From assembly GCA_963808615.1 (NCBI GenBank), contig CAWEGV010000010.1:1-64000 (forward strand): 64,000 bases of DNA, read 5' to 3'. The notes below the pieces were generated by a model. It did not search any database. It saw only the letters and a list, made by a program, of their open reading frames with translations, and was not told the origin of the DNA. A program made the position numbers and the translations under genes. Within the stretch, counting starts at the first letter, position 1. Every line of letters begins with the position of its first letter. Below are positions 55,726 to 63,748 of this stretch, one piece after another. Source of the DNA: Palsa-504 sp963808615. GTDB taxonomy: Bacteria > Actinomycetota > Actinomycetes > Streptosporangiales > Streptosporangiaceae.

Positions 55726-55985
55726 AACGAGAAGCCGGGGGAGGGCCGGCTGGGTACCGCCAGCCGGGCCGTCCTCCGGCCGTCGCGGTCACGGTGCGTA
55801 GCCGAGTTGGCCGTGGTGTCGGCGCGGCCGTGGACCGGTTCGTGGACCGGCACGCCTGTGGAATCAGGTGCAATGAGTGCCATGGATGACTAGGGCCGTG
55901 CTGTTCGTGCAGCTAGAGACAGCGTTGCATGAGGGCAGGCTTCTCATAATCCGCCGGTCGTGGGTTCGAGCCCCATCCGCCCCAC
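55726..55985 (+). repeat. Attachment-like unit C with tRNA-Met(CAU) 3' half
   Basis: Similar to unit B from AACGAGAAGCCGGGGGAGGG. CGTGGACCGG repeats at 55829 and 55841, 12 bp apart. The tRNA 3' half is at 55940-55985; it differs from A and B by about 6 bases in the variable loop and T-arm (GGGTTCGAGCCCCAT). Confidence 0.7.
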
Positions 55986-56086
55986 CGATTATTACTCGCA
56001 GGAAAGTTCGAAATGATCCGTCTGACAGGGAGGACGCGTGCGCAGCGCATCTGGTTCTCTCTCTCAGAGTGAGCGGGCTGATTCTG

Positions 56087-56350
56087 CTAGTGGCCGCCAT
56101 ACGCTTTGCTGCGATGCTTTACATCGAGGATCAGCACCACGATCTCATCGTCGTGAATCTCGTACAGGACTCGCCAGTCACCGGCTCTGACTCGCCAGGT
56201 CCGAGGATCTCCCACAAGCTGGGTGGCCTGTCCAGGCCGGGGATTCTCTGCAAGCCGGTCGATGACACGCCCCACCTGATGCCGGACCACGCGGTCGAGC
56301 CCCTCAAATGTCTTACGGGCTTGATCGCGGAAGACGATCTTGTAAACCAC
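56087..56350 (-). CDS. RelE/ParE-superfamily toxin
   Basis: 87 aa from GTG 56350. VYKIVFRDQARKTFEGLDRVVRHQVGRVIDRLAENPRPGQATQLVGDPRTWRVRAGDWRVLYEIHDDEIVVLILDVKHRSKAYGG: the complete RelE fold with the WRVRAGDWRVLYEI core and C-terminal HRSKAY. mRNA interferase. Starts 3 nt after the antitoxin stop. Confidence 0.9.
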   Translation of the reverse strand: MVYKIVFRDQARKTFEGLDRVVRHQVGRVIDRLAENPRPGQATQLVGDPRTWRVRAGDWRVLYEIHDDEIVVLILDVKHRSKAYGGH

Positions 56351-56353
56351 CGG

Positions 56354-56632
56354 TTACAAGCCAGCCTCGGCCTTGACCTGATCCCACGGGATAAGCGGCT
56401 CGCCCGCTTCGATGCTGGCGCGAGCCTCACGAGCTGCGGCGGCATCAGCGAAGTCCTCAAGCAGCCCGGCCAGCGCGTCCGGGGACAGCCGCTCCAGTTC
56501 GGCCGCGACTGCGGCGGGGACGATCGCGGCTACCCGTTCACCGTGCTCGGTGATGTACACGACCCGTCCTCGCGCGGCCTCATGAGCGGGCTCCGCTACG
56601 CCCGGTGTGGTCTCGACCGGCAGATCGCTCAT
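56354..56632 (-). CDS. Phd/YefM-family antitoxin
   Basis: 92 aa from ATG 56632 with GAGGAGG upstream. HEAARGRVVYITEHGERVAAIVPAAVAAELERL is the Phd/YefM DNA-binding N-domain, followed by the toxin-binding helix (DALAGLLEDFADAAAAREARASIEAGEPLIPWDQVKAEAGL). Antitoxin first, toxin second; operator would lie above 56632. Confidence 0.85.
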   Translation of the reverse strand: MSDLPVETTPGVAEPAHEAARGRVVYITEHGERVAAIVPAAVAAELERLSPDALAGLLEDFADAAAAREARASIEAGEPLIPWDQVKAEAGL

Positions 56633-56701
56633 CGGCTCACGCCTCCTCGTGCTGCTCTTCGAGCATACATATGTCCCAGTGGCCGACACCCACGCGGTCG
56701 C

Positions 56702-57137
56702 GACTTCGGCGCCCACGGTAGCCAGGACCAGGACGAGATCGACCGGATGGTCGCGAAGCGGATGCAGCGGCAGCAGGTGCTTTATCAGCCCGCGACGCGG
56801 GTCCAGGTGGTCATGCTCGAGGGCGCGCTACGCGCACGTGTGGTGTCGGTGCCGACGCTGGTCGGCCAGCTTGACCGGCTGCTTGCCGTCATCGGGCTGC
56901 CGACGCTCGAACTCGGCATCATCCCGTTTTGAGGCCGCGGTGCCCGTGTTCCCGCTGAGCGGGTTCCGGCTGTACGACGACCTGGTCATCGTGGAGTCGA
57001 TCGTGGGGGAGCAGCAGGTCGCCGAGGCCGATGATGTTGCGCGCTATGAGAAGTACCTGGAGTTGCTGCGAGATGCGGCAAGCACGGGCACCGAGGCCGC
57101 AGCGGTGATCCGGCGGTCACTGGAGAGCTTGCGGTGA
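56702..57137 (+). pseudogene. DUF5753 domain remnant of an Xre regulator
   Basis: Frame 1 reads DEIDRMVAKRMQRQQVLYQPATRVQVVMLEGALRARVVSVPTLVGQLDRLLAVIGLPTLELGIIPF; frame 2 continues EAAVPVFPLSGFRLYDDLVIVESIVGEQQVAEADDVARYEKYLELLRDAA. Joined by removing one T in the run 56927-56930, this is the DUF5753 ligand-like domain. The HTH that normally precedes it is missing. Confidence 0.65.
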
Positions 57138-57443
57138 TCTGCGCCGCGGGACCGCTGTTAGCGCCTTGTTACGTCGGTGATGGAGCGGCAGCGCTCGGTG
57201 AGCACCGTTCGACAGCGCTGGGTGAGCACTACTGCTACTTCGCCGCGCTGACTGAGTCCTGATGGCGGTCACTGCAGCCTGCGCAGTCGCGGCATCACGG
57301 ACCTGCCCGTGAGAGCTATCATTGTCACGTGTTGTGACGGACGGGATAGTACGGACGTGCGATATCCGCCTGAGCGGCGGCGCAGCCGTCTGCTATGGCT
57401 GCCTATGCTGCCCAAAACGTGTTCTGTGTCGGGCTGGTCCTGG
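57138..57443. other. Gene-free stretch
   Basis: Holds a direct repeat CAGCGCTxGGTGAGCAC near 57188 and 57214 and a small inverted repeat GTCAC/GTGAC near 57324. Confidence 0.4.
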
Positions 57444-57857
57444 TCACTGGCTGGGCGCGGGGCTTCTGCTCGTCCCGGCGAAGAACTCGCGGGCCAGCGG
57501 CCAGAACAGCCTGAGCTTGCCGCCGGGCGGCACCGCCACCCAGCGCCGCTCCAGGTCCCGCACGCCCCGGATGGCCATCGCGATCGTCTGGTCATCGACC
57601 CGGGCCAGCAGGTCTTGCAGGGACGGGTCGCCTGCCCGGGCCACCCGGTCCCGGACCCCTGCGGGGGTGTCCGGGCCATCACCCCAGCGGTTGGTCACGC
57701 AGTTGGTGATCGTCTTGGCCCGGCGGTGCCCAGGGGTGAGCCACTGATCGGTTCGGGCGCTGGCTGCCGCCCCGGAGACGATCCGTCCCTGCTTGTGCCG
57801 CCTGGGATCGCGGGCCGATGCCGCCTGGCCGGCCGCCGCGTGGGACCCGGCGGCCAA
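57444..57857 (-). CDS. Hypothetical protein
   Basis: 137 aa, unknown. Sequence LTPGHRRAKTITNCVTNRWGDG, then AGDPSLQDLLARVDDQTIAMAIRGVRDLERRWVAVPPGGKLRLFWPLAREFFAG. The acid-base mix and Trp placement look natural, but no family was recognised. Its start touches a truncated TetR gene on the other strand, suggesting insertion. Confidence 0.35.
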   Translation of the reverse strand: MAAGSHAAAGQAASARDPRRHKQGRIVSGAAASARTDQWLTPGHRRAKTITNCVTNRWGDGPDTPAGVRDRVARAGDPSLQDLLARVDDQTIAMAIRGVRDLERRWVAVPPGGKLRLFWPLAREFFAGTSRSPAPSQ

Positions 57858-58314
57858 GACCGACCTGTATCAGGCGGTCCTGGATCGCATGTGCGCTCGC
57901 TTGGAAGCCCACGTCGGCGAGCCCGTCGGCGGGTTCACCGACGCCAGCATCGACGGCCTCCTCGAAGCGGCGGTCGAGTCCCCGGCCGGGTTCCGGCTGC
58001 TGTTCCACCACGCCTTGCGCGAGCCGGAGTTCAAGGAACGCATCGAGACGTTCCGCGCCGACATCACCGCCGCTGCGTACCTGCAGATCTCAGCATTCGT
58101 CCCGGACGAGGCCCTCACCCATTGGGCGGCACAGCTCGCTCCGGCGGTGGCCATCGAGGCGATCACCGCCTGGCTCGACGTCGGCCAGCCCGAACCCGCC
58201 CTGGCCGCCGGGCGGGTACGGCAGGCGGTCATGGGCGTCATCGGCGCAGCCGCCGCCTCCGACGTGGACTGCTCGCTCCCCAGCCCCGAACACCTGGAAG
58301 GACCACCGTCATGA
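57858..58314 (+). pseudogene. TetR-family regulator, N-terminal HTH missing
   Basis: Reads KTDLYQAVLDRMCARLEAHVGEPVGGFTDASIDGLLEAAVESPAGFRLLFHHALREPEFKERIE and on to the stop. This is a TetR C-terminal domain whose DNA-binding half should lie upstream but is replaced by leftward coding DNA. A start at ATG 57889 would make a ligand-domain-only protein. Stop overlaps the methyltransferase ATG at 58311. Confidence 0.55.
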
Positions 58315-58958
58315 CCAGCACCGCCAAGGCGCGGACCGGCGAGACCCCGGCCGCCCGGCAGAAGCGGGTGTGGGACAAGTCCGCGCCCAGCTACGACAAG
58401 CAGATTGCCTTCTTCGAGAAGATCCAGTTCGGTGGCGGCCGGGAATGGCTCGGCGAGCGCGCGCATGGCCGGGTCCTGGAGGTCGCCATCGGCACCGGCC
58501 GCGACCTCCCCCACTACCCCGCCGACGCGACCGTCACCGGGATCGAGCTGAGCCCCGCGATGCTCGCCATCGCCCGCCAGCGCGCCGCCGACCTCGGCCG
58601 GGACGTCGACTTGCGGGAGGGCGACGCCGAGCACCTGCCCTCCGGCGACGCGTCGTTCGACACCGTGGTCTGCGCGCTGTCGCTGTGCACGATCCCCGAC
58701 CCCGCCACGGCGATCGGCGAGATGAAACGCGTCCTGGTCCCGGGCGGCCGGTTGCTGCTGCTCGACCACATCGGCAGCACCTGGCCGCCGATCTACGCCG
58801 CCCAATGGCTCCTCGAACGGATCACTATCCGTGCGGCTGGCGAGCACTTCACCCGCCGCCAGCTACCCCTCGTCCAGGCCGCTGGATTCCAGGTCATCGA
58901 AACCGAACGGCTGAAGGCCGGCACCGTGGAGCGCATCCACGCGGTCAAGCCCGCCTGA
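58311..58958 (+). CDS. Class I SAM-dependent methyltransferase (UbiE-like)
   Basis: 215 aa. ATG 58311 overlaps the preceding stop. VWDKSAPSYDKQIAFFEKIQF, motif I VLEVAIGTGRDLPHYP, acidic loop VTGIELSPAMLAIARQRA, motif II/III VCALSLCTIPDPATAIGEMKRVLVPGGRLLLLDHIGSTWPPI and the terminal LPLVQAAGFQVIETERLKAGTVERIHAVKP; this is the UbiE/class I set. Substrate unknown, often phenols or antibiotics. Confidence 0.85.
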   Translation: MTSTAKARTGETPAARQKRVWDKSAPSYDKQIAFFEKIQFGGGREWLGERAHGRVLEVAIGTGRDLPHYPADATVTGIELSPAMLAIARQRAADLGRDVDLREGDAEHLPSGDASFDTVVCALSLCTIPDPATAIGEMKRVLVPGGRLLLLDHIGSTWPPIYAAQWLLERITIRAAGEHFTRRQLPLVQAAGFQVIETERLKAGTVERIHAVKPA

Positions 58959-59345
58959 CCCACGGCCGCCGCTCGCCGGTCGGCTTCGTGACCGCGGCGA
59001 GCCGCGTTCCGCGCTGGCGTGCTGGCCCAGGCGCAAAGCGGCCTCGGCCGGCCGTATGGCGCCGCAATACGGCCCCCTGCGGTTCCTCACCGTGACCACC
59101 AGCTGACCGGTTCCTGTCTGGTCCCGCAACCTGGCGACGGCCACGGATTGTGCGCCAGGAAGCATTCGCCGTGCTCACAGCCCACTGTGCGGCGTTCGCC
59201 GACCGTGCCAGCGCTGCCGCCCAGATGACGGGGCCGTGCGCGTGAACTTGGGCCATGTTCCCGCCCTGGCGCTGCCGCGTAGCCCCGGCATCCCACCGTT
59301 GGCGGGACCGCGTGCTCTGGCGGAGACACATCACCTGAGCCGGGG
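58959..59345. other. Gene-free stretch
   Basis: No supported ORF between convergent genes. Confidence 0.4.
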
Positions 59346-60602
59346 TCACCCGATCTCCACGCGCAACTGGCCGCGGGCGGCGGTGAGCGCCTGCTCGACC
59401 CCGCCGTGCGTACCGGCCTCGGCGAAGATGAAACCCAGGTACCGGTCGCCTTCGGGGAGCGGGAGAACTCGCTGGCCGATGGGGATGGTGATTGTCACGC
59501 CGGTGATCCCGGGCACTGCGGCGGCGCGGTCGCGGCCCTCGACGGCGCGCAGCACACCGCAATACGGCACGGGGAGCATGAACACGCCGCAGGGCCGGGC
59601 CGGGTCATGGCCGGTGGCTGGGGCAGGCTGGCCGAGCGCGTTGGCCAGCACCAGTTCTTCCAGGGTGGTGCCGCCGGTGAACCGCAGGGCGCGGGCGCAC
59701 AGGCCGCCGATGGAGCGTGCCGCGAGTTCGAGCATGGCGGGCCCTGGCGGGCTGCCGCGCTCATTGATGCGCAGTTCGGCGTGGATGGGGCCGCTGGTGA
59801 GCCCGAGCGCGCGGGCGGCCCGCCCGGCGGCGGTGATGGCCGCGGCGAGAACCGAGCTGGGCAGCTGGGAGGGGGTGAGCAGCAGGGTTTCCTCGAAGGT
59901 GGGCCCGCTGGGGGTGGCGGGCTTGTCGAAGCTGGCGGTGACCGTCAGGTCGCCTCCGGCCAGCAGGCCGTCGATGCTCAGCTCCGGGCCGGGCAGGTAT
60001 GCCTCGACCAGCAGGGGTTCCTGATCACCACGCCCGGCGGCGGCCAGGATATGCCGGATCCGCCCGGCCGCGGCCAGGGCGGCGGCCGGGTCGTCGGCGC
60101 GCAGGATGCCCTGGCTGGCGCTGAGCGAGACCGCCTTGACTACGCACGGCAACCCCACCTCCATGACAGCCCGGCGGATGGAGTCATCTGCGGCTGCGGC
60201 GGGCACGACCCGAAATGACGGCTGTGCCACGCCGGCGGCTGCCCACCTCTGCCGCTGCCGGGCCTTGTCAGTGGCGTTCAGCACCGCCTCGACCGGGTTG
60301 TGCGGTAGCCCCATCCTCTCACCCACCACAGCCGCCAGCACCAGCATCGGGGTGTCGGCGGCGACCACGGCGGCGACTGGCCCAGCGCGGGCCAGGAGCC
60401 GGCGGGTGCTGCCGTCCAGGTCGCGCGGGTTCACCGGAATGACCGGGCGGCCACCTACGGGCAGCGCGCCGTCGCTGCCGATCACCACATCCAGCCCCAT
60501 CCGCGCGGCCGCCAGCAGGAAATCGGCCGCGCGGTAGGTGCGGGCGGGCACCAGCAGCAGCACCTGCGGCCCTGTCCCTGCCCCGCCGGTGAGCGCGGTC
60601 AT
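59346..60602 (-). CDS. ATP-grasp family ligase
   Basis: 418 aa, ATG 60602, overlapping the NifU-like stop by 4 bp. N-terminal Rossmann-like (VLLLVPARTYRAADFLLAAARMGLDVVIGSDG), then NATDKARQRQRWAAAGVAQPSF, the ATP-binding VGLPCVVKAVSLSASQGILRADD, LLVEAYLPGPELSIDGLLAGG, and the metal-binding IHAELRINERG with LELAARSIGGL. This is a carboxylate-amine ligase pattern (peptide or amino-acid ligation). C-terminal LAL_C2-like region. Substrate unknown; see the operon finding. Confidence 0.85.
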   Translation of the reverse strand: MTALTGGAGTGPQVLLLVPARTYRAADFLLAAARMGLDVVIGSDGALPVGGRPVIPVNPRDLDGSTRRLLARAGPVAAVVAADTPMLVLAAVVGERMGLPHNPVEAVLNATDKARQRQRWAAAGVAQPSFRVVPAAAADDSIRRAVMEVGLPCVVKAVSLSASQGILRADDPAAALAAAGRIRHILAAAGRGDQEPLLVEAYLPGPELSIDGLLAGGDLTVTASFDKPATPSGPTFEETLLLTPSQLPSSVLAAAITAAGRAARALGLTSGPIHAELRINERGSPPGPAMLELAARSIGGLCARALRFTGGTTLEELVLANALGQPAPATGHDPARPCGVFMLPVPYCGVLRAVEGRDRAAAVPGITGVTITIPIGQRVLPLPEGDRYLGFIFAEAGTHGGVEQALTAARGQLRVEIG

Positions 60603-61126
60603 CGTTTCTCGGGGGAGAAGAACGGCTCGGTTCCCGCATCATGGTCGGTCACGTCGACCAGGCCGGTCATGGCGGGCAGGCGGGAGCGCAGCAGCGGCTC
60701 GATGCCCTGGCGAAGGGTCACCTCCGCCAGGCTGCAGCCCTGGCAGCCGCCTTCGAGCCGGATCCGGAGCCAACCGCCCGCCGCGCCGGCAACGGTCACA
60801 TGGCCGCGGTGCGCCGCGATCACCGGGTTGACCTCGCCGTCCAGGATACGGCGGGCGGCCTCGGCAAGATCGGCGGCAGGCCCGGGCGGTGACCCGGCCT
60901 CTCCCGGGGCGACGAGCCTGACGGTCGTGATTCCGGGGACGGCAGCACGCAGCTGTGCCTCGATCCGTGAGGCCAGTGGGAACACCGCTCCGGGCGATCC
61001 GGTCACCTCCAGGGTGACGACGCCATCTGCGGTCGCGGCGACGCGGACGGCACCGCCGCGGGCGATCACCGAGGGCAGGACGCTGCGCTTCAGAGCGGCC
61101 GTTACCTTGGCCGCTAGCCCCGTCAC
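60599..61126 (-). CDS. NifU C-terminal-domain protein (Fe-S/sulfur handling)
   Basis: 175 aa, ATG 61126 overlapping the upstream gene by 4 bp. The second half is a NifU C-domain with the cluster/persulfide motif EGGCQGCSLAEVTLRQGIEPLL (Cys128, Cys131). The first half (VRVAATADGVVTLEVTGSPGAVFPLASRIEAQLRAAVPG) resembles a degenerate second copy lacking the cysteines. Likely carries an Fe-S cluster or passes sulfur to the neighbouring enzymes. Confidence 0.85.
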   Translation of the reverse strand: MTGLAAKVTAALKRSVLPSVIARGGAVRVAATADGVVTLEVTGSPGAVFPLASRIEAQLRAAVPGITTVRLVAPGEAGSPPGPAADLAEAARRILDGEVNPVIAAHRGHVTVAGAAGGWLRIRLEGGCQGCSLAEVTLRQGIEPLLRSRLPAMTGLVDVTDHDAGTEPFFSPEKR

Positions 61127-62325
61127 TGGCCACCCTCCTCGCCGGGTGCTCCTCCCGCAGGGGCCGTGGCCGGGCTGATCGCGGCAGCAAGCGCCGCATC
61201 GAGGTCAGCGATCAGGTCCACGGGATCCTCAATACCGATAGAGAGGCGGAGCAGATCATCAGGTACCGGCGAGGACGGCCCCTCACTGCTGCGCCGGTGC
61301 TCGATCAGGCTCTCCACCCCGCCTAGCGAGGTGGCCCGCTTGAACACCCGCACCTCGTGCAGCACCGCCTGCGCCTGCCCGGCCCCGCCTGCCAGCCGGA
61401 TGGACAGCATCCCGCCGAACCCGCCGCGCATCTGCCGGGCCGCGATCTGGTGACCCGGATGATCGGGCAGCCCGGGATAGAGCACAGCGCTGAGTGCGGG
61501 GTGCCCGGCGAAATGGGTGGCCAGCTCCAGCGCGGTCTGCGACGCCCGGCGCACCCGCAAGAACAGGGTGCGCATGCCGCGTTGCAGCAGCCAGGCCTCG
61601 AACGGGCCGGGCATCGCGCCGGCGTTACGCCGCCACGACCGGATCCGTTCCCAGAACGGATCCCGGCGGGATGCCAGCACCGCACCGGCCAGCACGTCGC
61701 CGTGCCCGTTGAGGTACTTGCTGGCCGAATGCACCACTAGGTCGGCACCGTACTCGAAGGGCCGGGTCAGCACCGGAGTGGCCACGGTGTTGTCCACCGC
61801 CACCCGGGCCCCCGCGGAGTGCGCCAGCTCGCATACCGCCGCCAGGTCGGTGATCTCCCACATCGGATTGGCGGGCGTCTCCACCCACAGCAGACGCGTG
61901 CGGCCAGGGCGGATCGCCGCCGCCACCGCGTCAAGGTCGCCGGTATCGGCGAACTCGACGTCCAAGCCCCAGGTGAGCGCGAACTCGGCCAGCCACTTGC
62001 GCACCCCCCAGTACAGCACCCGGGAAACCAGCACATGATCACCGGGCAGCAGCGACTGGAACACCGCCGTCGTCGCCGCCATCCCCGAGCCGAACAGCGC
62101 GCACGCACAGCCGCTGCCCTCCAGCGCGGCCAGCAGCCGCTCGGCGTGCTCGCAGGTCGGGTTGTCAGCCCGGGTGTAGATCCGGCCCTGCGGGTAGGAG
62201 CCATCCGGCTGCTGCTCGTAGTTCGTGGACAGGTTGATCACCGGAGCCAGGGCACCCGATACCGGATCCGCCTCACCCAGCCCCTGGGCGGCCAAGGTTT
62301 CAGCCGACGCGGGCCGTTGGTCCAT
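61123..62325 (-). CDS. Cys/Met-metabolism PLP enzyme (cystathionine gamma-synthase-like)
   Basis: 400 aa, ATG 62325 with AGGAGG upstream. Class motifs: GRIYTRADNPTCEHAERLLAALEG, GSGMAATTAVFQSLLPGD, PANPMWEITDLAAV, DNTVATPVLTRPFEYGADLVVHSASKYLNGHGD with the PLP Lys203, and a late FKRATSLGGVESLIEHRRSS. These are cystathionine synthase/lyase-type; GxxxS and the Arg of ESLIEH are normal. Starts the three-gene operon. Confidence 0.85.
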   Translation of the reverse strand: MDQRPASAETLAAQGLGEADPVSGALAPVINLSTNYEQQPDGSYPQGRIYTRADNPTCEHAERLLAALEGSGCACALFGSGMAATTAVFQSLLPGDHVLVSRVLYWGVRKWLAEFALTWGLDVEFADTGDLDAVAAAIRPGRTRLLWVETPANPMWEITDLAAVCELAHSAGARVAVDNTVATPVLTRPFEYGADLVVHSASKYLNGHGDVLAGAVLASRRDPFWERIRSWRRNAGAMPGPFEAWLLQRGMRTLFLRVRRASQTALELATHFAGHPALSAVLYPGLPDHPGHQIAARQMRGGFGGMLSIRLAGGAGQAQAVLHEVRVFKRATSLGGVESLIEHRRSSEGPSSPVPDDLLRLSIGIEDPVDLIADLDAALAAAISPATAPAGGAPGEEGGQ

Positions 62326-62488
62326 CAGCCATTCCTCCTGCCTTGCACGCTACGGTCGCTGCCAGTATCCGGCCTACCGCGCCGCCCGATGACCCGGCAC
62401 CGGACGAACATCAGCCTCCCGCCACTGCCCGGCGCTCAGCCCAGCCGCCTGGGTGCCACCGCGTGCCTGACCGCGGCCGCATCTGTGA

Positions 62489-62910
62489 TCACGATGTATG
62501 AGAACTCCGGGCATGCAGAATCACGGTTGTGCGCTGGTCATCGCTCGGGCTAAAGGGCCGGTTGCAGTGGCCCGGGTTCTGCCCTGCCCAGCGCTTGAGC
62601 GCGGCCTGTCTGAGGTCAGCGTAGGACCGGTCCCGCAGGCGTGTGAGGAGCTTGCCGGCGGTGGTGAGGAACCCGTCAAGCTCGGCTTGACTCAGGTCGC
62701 CGAACGGTAGCGGGCGAACTCGACCTGGTCGGTGGCCAGGGCGCCGACGGCAGCAGCGCCCTTCTCGGTCAGCTGGATTAAGGTGGCTCGCCGGTCGCTG
62801 GGGTGGGGGTGCCGGGCCGCGAAGCCGGTGGCCTCCAGGGCGTCGAGCAGGACGGTGACGTTGCGGGGGACGCTCGCAGCGCATCGGCCAGTCACGCTGG
62901 CGCAGAACAT
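62489..62910 (-). pseudogene. MarR-family regulator, truncated and frameshifted
   Basis: Frame 1: VPRNVTVLLDALEATGFAARHPHPSDRRATLIQLTEKGAAAVGALATDQVEFARY, with the MarR wing HPSDRRATLIxLTEKG. Frame 2 resumes FGDLSQAELDGFLTTAGKLLTRLRD. A single base is missing near 62700-62706. The N-terminal helices are absent. Upstream of the PLP-NifU-ATP-grasp operon and in the same direction, so it may once have controlled it. Confidence 0.6.
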
Positions 62911-63324
62911 CCTGATCCGCGCGGTCGCCAGCCCAATCGCACTCGATCCCTAACGCCGATTTTCACTAAGCGAATCGGCCCCCAGTCTGGTCAGTCGTAC
63001 TGGTAGCGGAGGGTTCGGCCTTCCCACCAGGGCACGGTGATGGTTTCGGGCAGGCTGGCCTGGCGCAGGACTGGTGAGTAGGTGCGCCGGGCCAGCCGGA
63101 TGGTGGTCTGGCCGCAGTGGTTTTCGATGATGCCGCCGGTGTTCAGGAAGCGCCGCTGGAGGGTGTCGGGGTGGCGGTGGCGTAGCCGGGCAGGGCGACC
63201 TAGTCGTCATCGTGCTAACTCAGCGATTGTGGGAGTCCCCGCAGCCGCCCCCGGTGCACACCGAGCTGCAGGCTGCGGTGTACGCCGCGTTGCGCTGATC
63301 GACGTCACCTCGGAGGTGAAAGCC
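62911..63324. other. Mostly gene-free with a transposase remnant
   Basis: The transposase remnant at 62991-63200 is the only recognisable content. Confidence 0.4.
62991..63200 (-). pseudogene. Transposase C-terminal remnant
   Basis: Read on the minus strand to TGA 62993-62991: LQRRFLNTGGIIEN, then TIRLARRTYSPVLRQASLPE and TVPWWEGRTLRYQYD. The motif RRTYSPVLRQADLP...VPWWxGRxLxYE is the end of a family of actinobacterial transposases. About 70 residues remain and a stop lies upstream. Confidence 0.5.
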
Positions 63325-63748
63325 GTGAACCTGTCGCCGTTCATGTTGGTCGAGGGCAACTGTGCCGAGGCGATGCAGTTCTTTCAGTCCTGCCTCGGCG
63401 GCGAGTTGGAGGTCACGCTACTGCGCGACACGCCGATGAAGGACCAGGCACCCGCCAGCCTGCACGACAAGATCGCCTACGCCCGCCTGACGAGCGGCTC
63501 GATCGAGATCTCGGCGACTGACTGGCAGCATCAGACGCGCGTCCCGCGCCAGGGCAACACCGTTGGCTTGTATCTCAGTGGCGGCACGTACGCGGACCTC
63601 AAGGAGGTGTTTGACAAGCTGGCTGTCGGCGCGGACTCCGACCTCCTGGACGAACGACGCGACATGCCCTTCGGCTCCTACAGGTCACCTTGCCGACCGA
63701 TACGGCGTCCACTGGTTCTTCCGCGGAGAACGGTCATCGTCGTCCTAG
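63325..63748 (+). pseudogene. VOC/PhnB-like protein, frameshifted near its end
   Basis: From GTG 63325 with GGAGG upstream: LSPFMLVEGNCAEAMQFFQSCLGGELEVTLLRDTP, then RLTSGSIEISATDW and LSGGTYADLKEVFDKLAVGADSDLLDERRDMPFGSY. In the same frame the end reads off, but with the A at about 63682 removed it continues GHLADRYGVHWFFRGER, the normal PhnB ending. Glyoxalase-like fold; substrate unknown. Confidence 0.7.

Noticed and set aside
55877..56932. Rightward 351-codon ORF
   Set aside because: Most of it is antisense to the toxin-antitoxin pair; only the last about 75 codons are meaningful (DUF5753 remnant).
57309..58310. N-terminal extension of the methyltransferase ORF
   Set aside because: Shadow of the TetR remnant and a leftward ORF; the true start is ATG 58311 with the 4-bp overlap.
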